A stretch of 8,733 bases of DNA from CAVPEV01 sp963703555 (GTDB lineage Bacteria > Actinomycetota > Actinomycetes > Actinomycetales > Cellulomonadaceae), in assembly GCA_963703555.1 (NCBI GenBank), contig CAVPEV010000020.1:1-8733 (forward strand). The letters are read 5' to 3'. Under the pieces are notes generated by a model that searched no databases, was not told the DNA's origin, and was given only the letters and a program-made list of their open reading frames with translations. A program made the translations under genes and the position numbers. Of this stretch, positions 6,457 through 8,733 are shown one piece after another; within the stretch, counting starts at the first letter, position 1, and the number at the start of each line of letters is the position of its first letter.

Positions 6457-7148
6457 CGGCCATGGGCACACCGGCGACCCCGCGGGGCGTCGTGCCCGCC
6501 CGCGGCTGGTACGCGCGGGACGCGCTGGCGCTCGCGCGCGACCTGCTGGGGGCGTTGATCACCGGGCGATCGCCGGACGGCGACGTGACGATCCGCCTCA
6601 CCGAGGTGGAGGCCTACGCGGGTGCGAGCGACCCCGGGTCGCACGCGTATCGGGGCCGCACCCAGCGCAACGAGTCCATGTTCGGCGAGCCCGGGCGGCT
6701 GTACGTGTACCGCCACCTGGGTCTGCACCACTGCGTGAACGTCGTCGCGGCTCCGACCGGCTCGCCGGCGGCCGTGCTGCTGCGCGCCGGAGAGGTCGTC
6801 GAGGGCGGCGAGCTGGCCTGGGCGCGCCGACGGGCTGTCGGCGCCGTGGACTCGGCCCGCCAGCTGGCCCGGGGCCCGGCGAGGCTCGCCGTGGCGCTCG
6901 GCCTGGACCTGAGTGCCGACGGGGAGGATGTGACGGAGCCGTCGGGGCGCGTCGTGGTGCACCGGGTCGAGACGGCCACCGTGCCGCCCGGCGCGGCCGG
7001 GCCGCGGGTCGGCATCGGGGGTCCGGGCGGCGACCCGGCCCGGTTCCCGTGGCGGTTGTGGCTGACCGGCGACGCCACCGTGTCCGCCTACCGGCCGGCC
7101 TACCGGCGCGTGACGGCGCCGACCGCCGCGGGGGCGCACCGGCCCTGA
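6453..7148 (+). CDS. 3-methyladenine DNA glycosylase (AAG/MPG family)
   Basis: This family removes alkylated or deaminated purines from DNA as a monofunctional base-excision glycosylase. The 231-residue protein aligns by eye to human AAG through TEVEAYAG, SHAYRGRTQRN, MFGEPGRLYVY and CVNVV, with PRVGI near the end. The catalytic glutamate corresponds to Glu53 (human Glu125). Tyr55, His64 and Tyr86 match human Tyr127, His136 and Tyr159, which stack around the flipped base, and Asn96 matches Asn169. One change stands out: the tyrosine that wedges into the DNA (human Tyr162, in YGM) is Leu89 here (HLGLHHC). The ATG overlaps the previous stop as ATGA and has a strong ribosome site, so the gene is probably co-transcribed with the arginine operon tail. 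No motif of the unrelated AlkA or Tag families is present. Confidence 0.92.
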   Translation: MTAMGTPATPRGVVPARGWYARDALALARDLLGALITGRSPDGDVTIRLTEVEAYAGASDPGSHAYRGRTQRNESMFGEPGRLYVYRHLGLHHCVNVVAAPTGSPAAVLLRAGEVVEGGELAWARRRAVGAVDSARQLARGPARLAVALGLDLSADGEDVTEPSGRVVVHRVETATVPPGAAGPRVGIGGPGGDPARFPWRLWLTGDATVSAYRPAYRRVTAPTAAGAHRP

Positions 7149-7181
7149 CCACGCGGCTGGGGCAGACTCGCAGTGCTCGGC

Positions 7182-7212
7182 GGCCGGCCACCCCCCGGGG
7201 CGTCAGCCGGCC
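7182..7212 (+). repeat. Inverted repeat upstream of tyrS
   Basis: GGCCGGC at 7182-7188 is the exact reverse complement of GCCGGCC at 7206-7212, separated by 17 nt that include CCCCGGGG at 7193-7200. It could form a 7-bp stem. No T-run follows. It may act as a weak terminator after the glycosylase gene or as a leader structure, but short GC palindromes are common by chance in such DNA. Confidence 0.35.
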
Positions 7213-7231
7213 CAGCTCGCCCGTATCGCAC

Positions 7232-7238
7232 AGGAAGG
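7232..7238 (+). promoter_or_regulatory. Ribosome binding site fixing the tyrS start
   Basis: AGGAAGG lies 7 nt before the GTG at 7246 and supports that codon as the tyrS start. Confidence 0.7.
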
Positions 7239-7245
7239 CAGGTCA

Positions 7246-8508
7246 GTGACCGACATCCTCGAGGAGCTGCAGTGGCGGGGCCTCGTCGCCCAGTCCACCG
7301 ACAGGGAGGCGCTGGGTGCAGCGTTGCGCCAGGGGCCCGTGTCCTGCTACTGCGGCTTCGACCCGACGGCTCCCAGCCTGCACATCGGCAACCTGGTGCA
7401 GATCCTCGTGCTGCGGCGGCTGCAGCTCGCGGGGCACCGCCCGGTGGCGCTCGTCGGCGGCGCCACGGGCCTCATCGGAGACCCCAAGATGACCGGTGAG
7501 CGCGCGCTCAACGACGCCGACGTCGTGGCCGGCTGGGTGGAGCGGATCCGCGGCCAGATCGAGCCCCTGCTCGACCTGGCCGGACCCAACGCGGCGCGAA
7601 CGGTCAACAACCTGCAGTGGACCGCGCCGCTGTCGGCGATCGGGTTCCTGCGGGACGTGGGCAAGCACTTCCGGCTGGGCACGATGCTGGCCAAGGACAC
7701 GGTGGCCCGCCGGCTGGCGAGCGCGCAGGGGATCAGCTTCACGGAGTTCAGCTACCAGGTCCTGCAGGGGATGGACTTCCTCGAGCTGTACCGCCGGCAC
7801 GGGGTCGTCCTGCAGGTGGGGGGCAACGATCAGTGGGGAAACCTGCTGTCCGGCGTGGAGCTGGTGCACAAGGTGGAGGGCGTCGCGGTGCACGCGCTCA
7901 CGACGCCCCTGGTGACCAAGGCCGACGGCACGAAGTTCGGCAAGACCGAGTCCGGCACCGTCTGGCTGGACCCGGAGCTGACCACGCCGTACGCCTTCTA
8001 CCAGTTCTGGCTCAACACCGAGGACGCCGACGTCGTGCGGTACCTGGCGATCTTCACCTTCCGCAGCAGACAGGAGATCGGCGAGCTGGCCGAGGCCGTC
8101 GCCGCACGACCCGGGACCCGCCGGGCCCAGCGCGTCCTCGCCCACGACGTCACCGAGCTGGTGCACGGCTCGGTGACGACTTCGGCGGTGGAGGCGGCCA
8201 GCTCGGCCCTGTTCGGCACGGGCCGCCTGGAGGACCTGGACGTCGCCACGCTGGGCGCGGCCGTGGCGGAGCTGCCGGGGGCCGTCGTGCACCTGGGCGA
8301 CCCGCTCGTGGAGGTGCTGGCGGCGACCGGCCTCGCCGGCAGCAAGGCAGCCGCACGCCGGGTGATCGTCGAGGGCGGTGTCTCGGTCAACAACGCCCGG
8401 CTCGCCGACCTCGACGCCCGGCTGGGGCCGGAGCACCTGCTGGCGGGGCGCTGGGCGGTGCTCCGCCGGGGCAAGCGCACCCTGGCAGTGGCTCAGGTCG
8501 ATCGCTGA
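7246..8508 (+). CDS. tyrS: Tyrosyl-tRNA synthetase
   Basis: TyrS attaches tyrosine to tRNA-Tyr in two ATP-dependent steps. The 420-residue protein is a class I synthetase of the usual bacterial length. The N-terminal catalytic domain has CGFDPTAPSLHIGN with the HIGH-type motif at 46-49, then GGATGLIGDPKM, YQVLQGMDF and VGGNDQWGN (tyrosine-binding region), and a KMSKS-type loop KFGKT at 230-234. The C-terminal part from about 353 is an S4 RNA-binding domain (GSKAAARRVIVEGGVSVNN). KFGKT in place of KMSKS is common in the TyrRS group carrying this C-terminal S4 domain. The start is GTG with a good ribosome site. The gene is separated by 97 nt from the glycosylase gene and followed by a hairpin overlapping its stop codon. 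Confidence 0.97.
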   Translation: MTDILEELQWRGLVAQSTDREALGAALRQGPVSCYCGFDPTAPSLHIGNLVQILVLRRLQLAGHRPVALVGGATGLIGDPKMTGERALNDADVVAGWVERIRGQIEPLLDLAGPNAARTVNNLQWTAPLSAIGFLRDVGKHFRLGTMLAKDTVARRLASAQGISFTEFSYQVLQGMDFLELYRRHGVVLQVGGNDQWGNLLSGVELVHKVEGVAVHALTTPLVTKADGTKFGKTESGTVWLDPELTTPYAFYQFWLNTEDADVVRYLAIFTFRSRQEIGELAEAVAARPGTRRAQRVLAHDVTELVHGSVTTSAVEAASSALFGTGRLEDLDVATLGAAVAELPGAVVHLGDPLVEVLAATGLAGSKAAARRVIVEGGVSVNNARLADLDARLGPEHLLAGRWAVLRRGKRTLAVAQVDR

Positions 8509-8525
8509 CCCTTCGACGGGTCGGC
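8504..8525 (+). terminator. Possible T-less terminator hairpin at the tyrS end
   Basis: An 8-bp stem (8504-8511 with 8518-8525, including one G-T pair) closes a 6-nt loop TTCGAC and overlaps the tyrS stop codon. No T-tract follows, so it is not a standard intrinsic terminator. T-less hairpins have been proposed as terminators in actinobacteria. Its place between tyrS and two downstream promoter-like elements fits a transcription boundary. Confidence 0.4.
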
Positions 8526-8539
8526 ACGACAGCGCCGGC

Positions 8540-8569
8540 TTGACCCTCAACCGTCGGCGCGGATACCGT
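8540..8569 (+). promoter_or_regulatory. Promoter-like element, upstream of a tandem pair
   Basis: TTGACC at 8540-8545 and TACCGT at 8564-8569 are separated by 18 bp. This matches the housekeeping sigma pattern of actinobacteria (TTGAC-type -35 and TAnnnT -10). An overlapping GATACC at 8562-8567 with a 16-bp spacer is an alternative -10. It lies just after the tyrS hairpin and points right. Confidence 0.5.
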
Positions 8570-8697
8570 GTGGCGCGCCGCCCGACCGGGAGGAACGAAC
8601 ACCGCAGGACGGTGGTCGGTCCCGGGGCGGCAGTTTCGCCATCTGCCGGACCTGGGAAGGCCGACGGACGCGGAGCCCGTTGCGGCCCAGCGCGAGG
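8570..8697 (+). other. Spacer between promoter-like elements
   Basis: No supported gene is present. A GGAGGA at 8589-8594 resembles a ribosome site, but no convincing coding frame follows. The stretch is best seen as leader/upstream DNA of whatever lies to the right. Confidence 0.4.
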
Positions 8698-8727
8698 TTG
8701 ACGCTGGACCCGAGCGGCCTGTAAGGT
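8698..8727 (+). promoter_or_regulatory. Strong promoter-like element at the right edge
   Basis: TTGACG at 8698-8703 and TAAGGT at 8722-8727 are separated by 18 bp, the same geometry as the element 158 bp upstream. Five or six bases of the -35 agree with TTGACA/TTGACG, and the -10 fits TAnnnT. The transcription start would be at or just beyond the window end. Paired, closely spaced housekeeping promoters in a gene-free leader are typical of rRNA operons; the gene itself is outside the window. Confidence 0.65.
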
Positions 8728-8733
8728 AATCAG

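Larger units (their letters stand above)
7149..7245 (+). other. Intergenic region before tyrS
   Basis: This 97-nt gap is the largest between genes in the window. It contains an imperfectly closed inverted repeat (listed separately) and the tyrS ribosome site. I found no -35/-10 pair good enough to call and no T-box anti-terminator sequence. tyrS may be read through from upstream or use a promoter I cannot recognise. Confidence 0.5.

Noticed and set aside
4364..6601. Long minus-strand open frame (745 codons) opposite argH and the kinase-like gene
   Set aside because: It is low-complexity Arg/Pro/Gly-rich sequence typical of shadow frames, overlapping three supported genes.
7149..7245. T-box or other riboswitch leader before tyrS
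   Set aside because: The gap is only 97 nt and lacks the conserved T-box anti-terminator sequence and a terminator with a T-tract.
8589..8701. Small ORF after the GGAGGA at 8589-8594
   Set aside because: No properly spaced start codon follows, and the only long frame through here begins inside tyrS and has an Arg/Gly-rich shadow composition.
1..8733. CRISPR arrays, insertion sequences, tRNA genes, phage or defence genes
   Set aside because: No spaced direct repeats, transposase motifs, terminal inverted repeats or cloverleaf-like sequences were found by eye. The window is fully accounted for by housekeeping genes and short gaps.

Overview
The window is a dense, strongly GC-rich stretch of actinobacterial chromosome. 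Every gene is on the + strand and most are joined by start/stop overlaps. The protein sequences (TyrS, ArgG, ArgH, ArgF) and the gene order look like Micrococcales, possibly a Cellulomonas-type organism. That placement is from memory of the families, not from a search.

Positions 1-5791 hold the distal part of an arginine biosynthesis operon in the usual actinobacterial order: argB (C-terminal end only), argD, argF, argR, argG, argH. argC and argJ would be expected just left of the window. These enzymes carry N-acetylglutamate through ornithine and citrulline to argininosuccinate and arginine, and ArgR is the arginine-sensing repressor. Junctions are tight: argB/argD overlap as GTGA, argF follows argD by 1 nt, argF/argR overlap as ATGA, and argG/argH overlap by 8 nt. 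Only argR-argG has a gap (46 nt). I saw no convincing ARG-box operator, so control probably acts upstream of the window.

Positions 5788-7148 hold two more genes that continue the chain. One encodes a P-loop nucleoside/uridine-kinase-like protein of unknown substrate, preceded and overlapped by a 9-bp tandem palindromic repeat just after the argH stop. The other is a 3-methyladenine DNA glycosylase of the AAG/MPG family. Neither belongs to arginine synthesis.

After a 97-nt gap, tyrS (tyrosyl-tRNA synthetase) fills 7246-8508. The last 225 nt contain no supported gene. They hold a hairpin at the tyrS stop and two promoter-like elements with matching architecture (TTGAC-type -35, 18-bp spacer, TAnnnT -10). 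The second ends 6 nt before the window edge. They probably drive a strongly expressed operon beyond the edge, perhaps rRNA, but that gene is not visible.

Overall this is ordinary housekeeping sequence; I found no evidence of an undescribed multi-gene system. The points worth a second look are small: a non-canonical carbamoyl-phosphate loop in ArgF, loss of the DNA-wedge tyrosine in the glycosylase, the repeat at the argH/kinase junction, the uncharacterised kinase itself, and the tandem promoters at the right edge.
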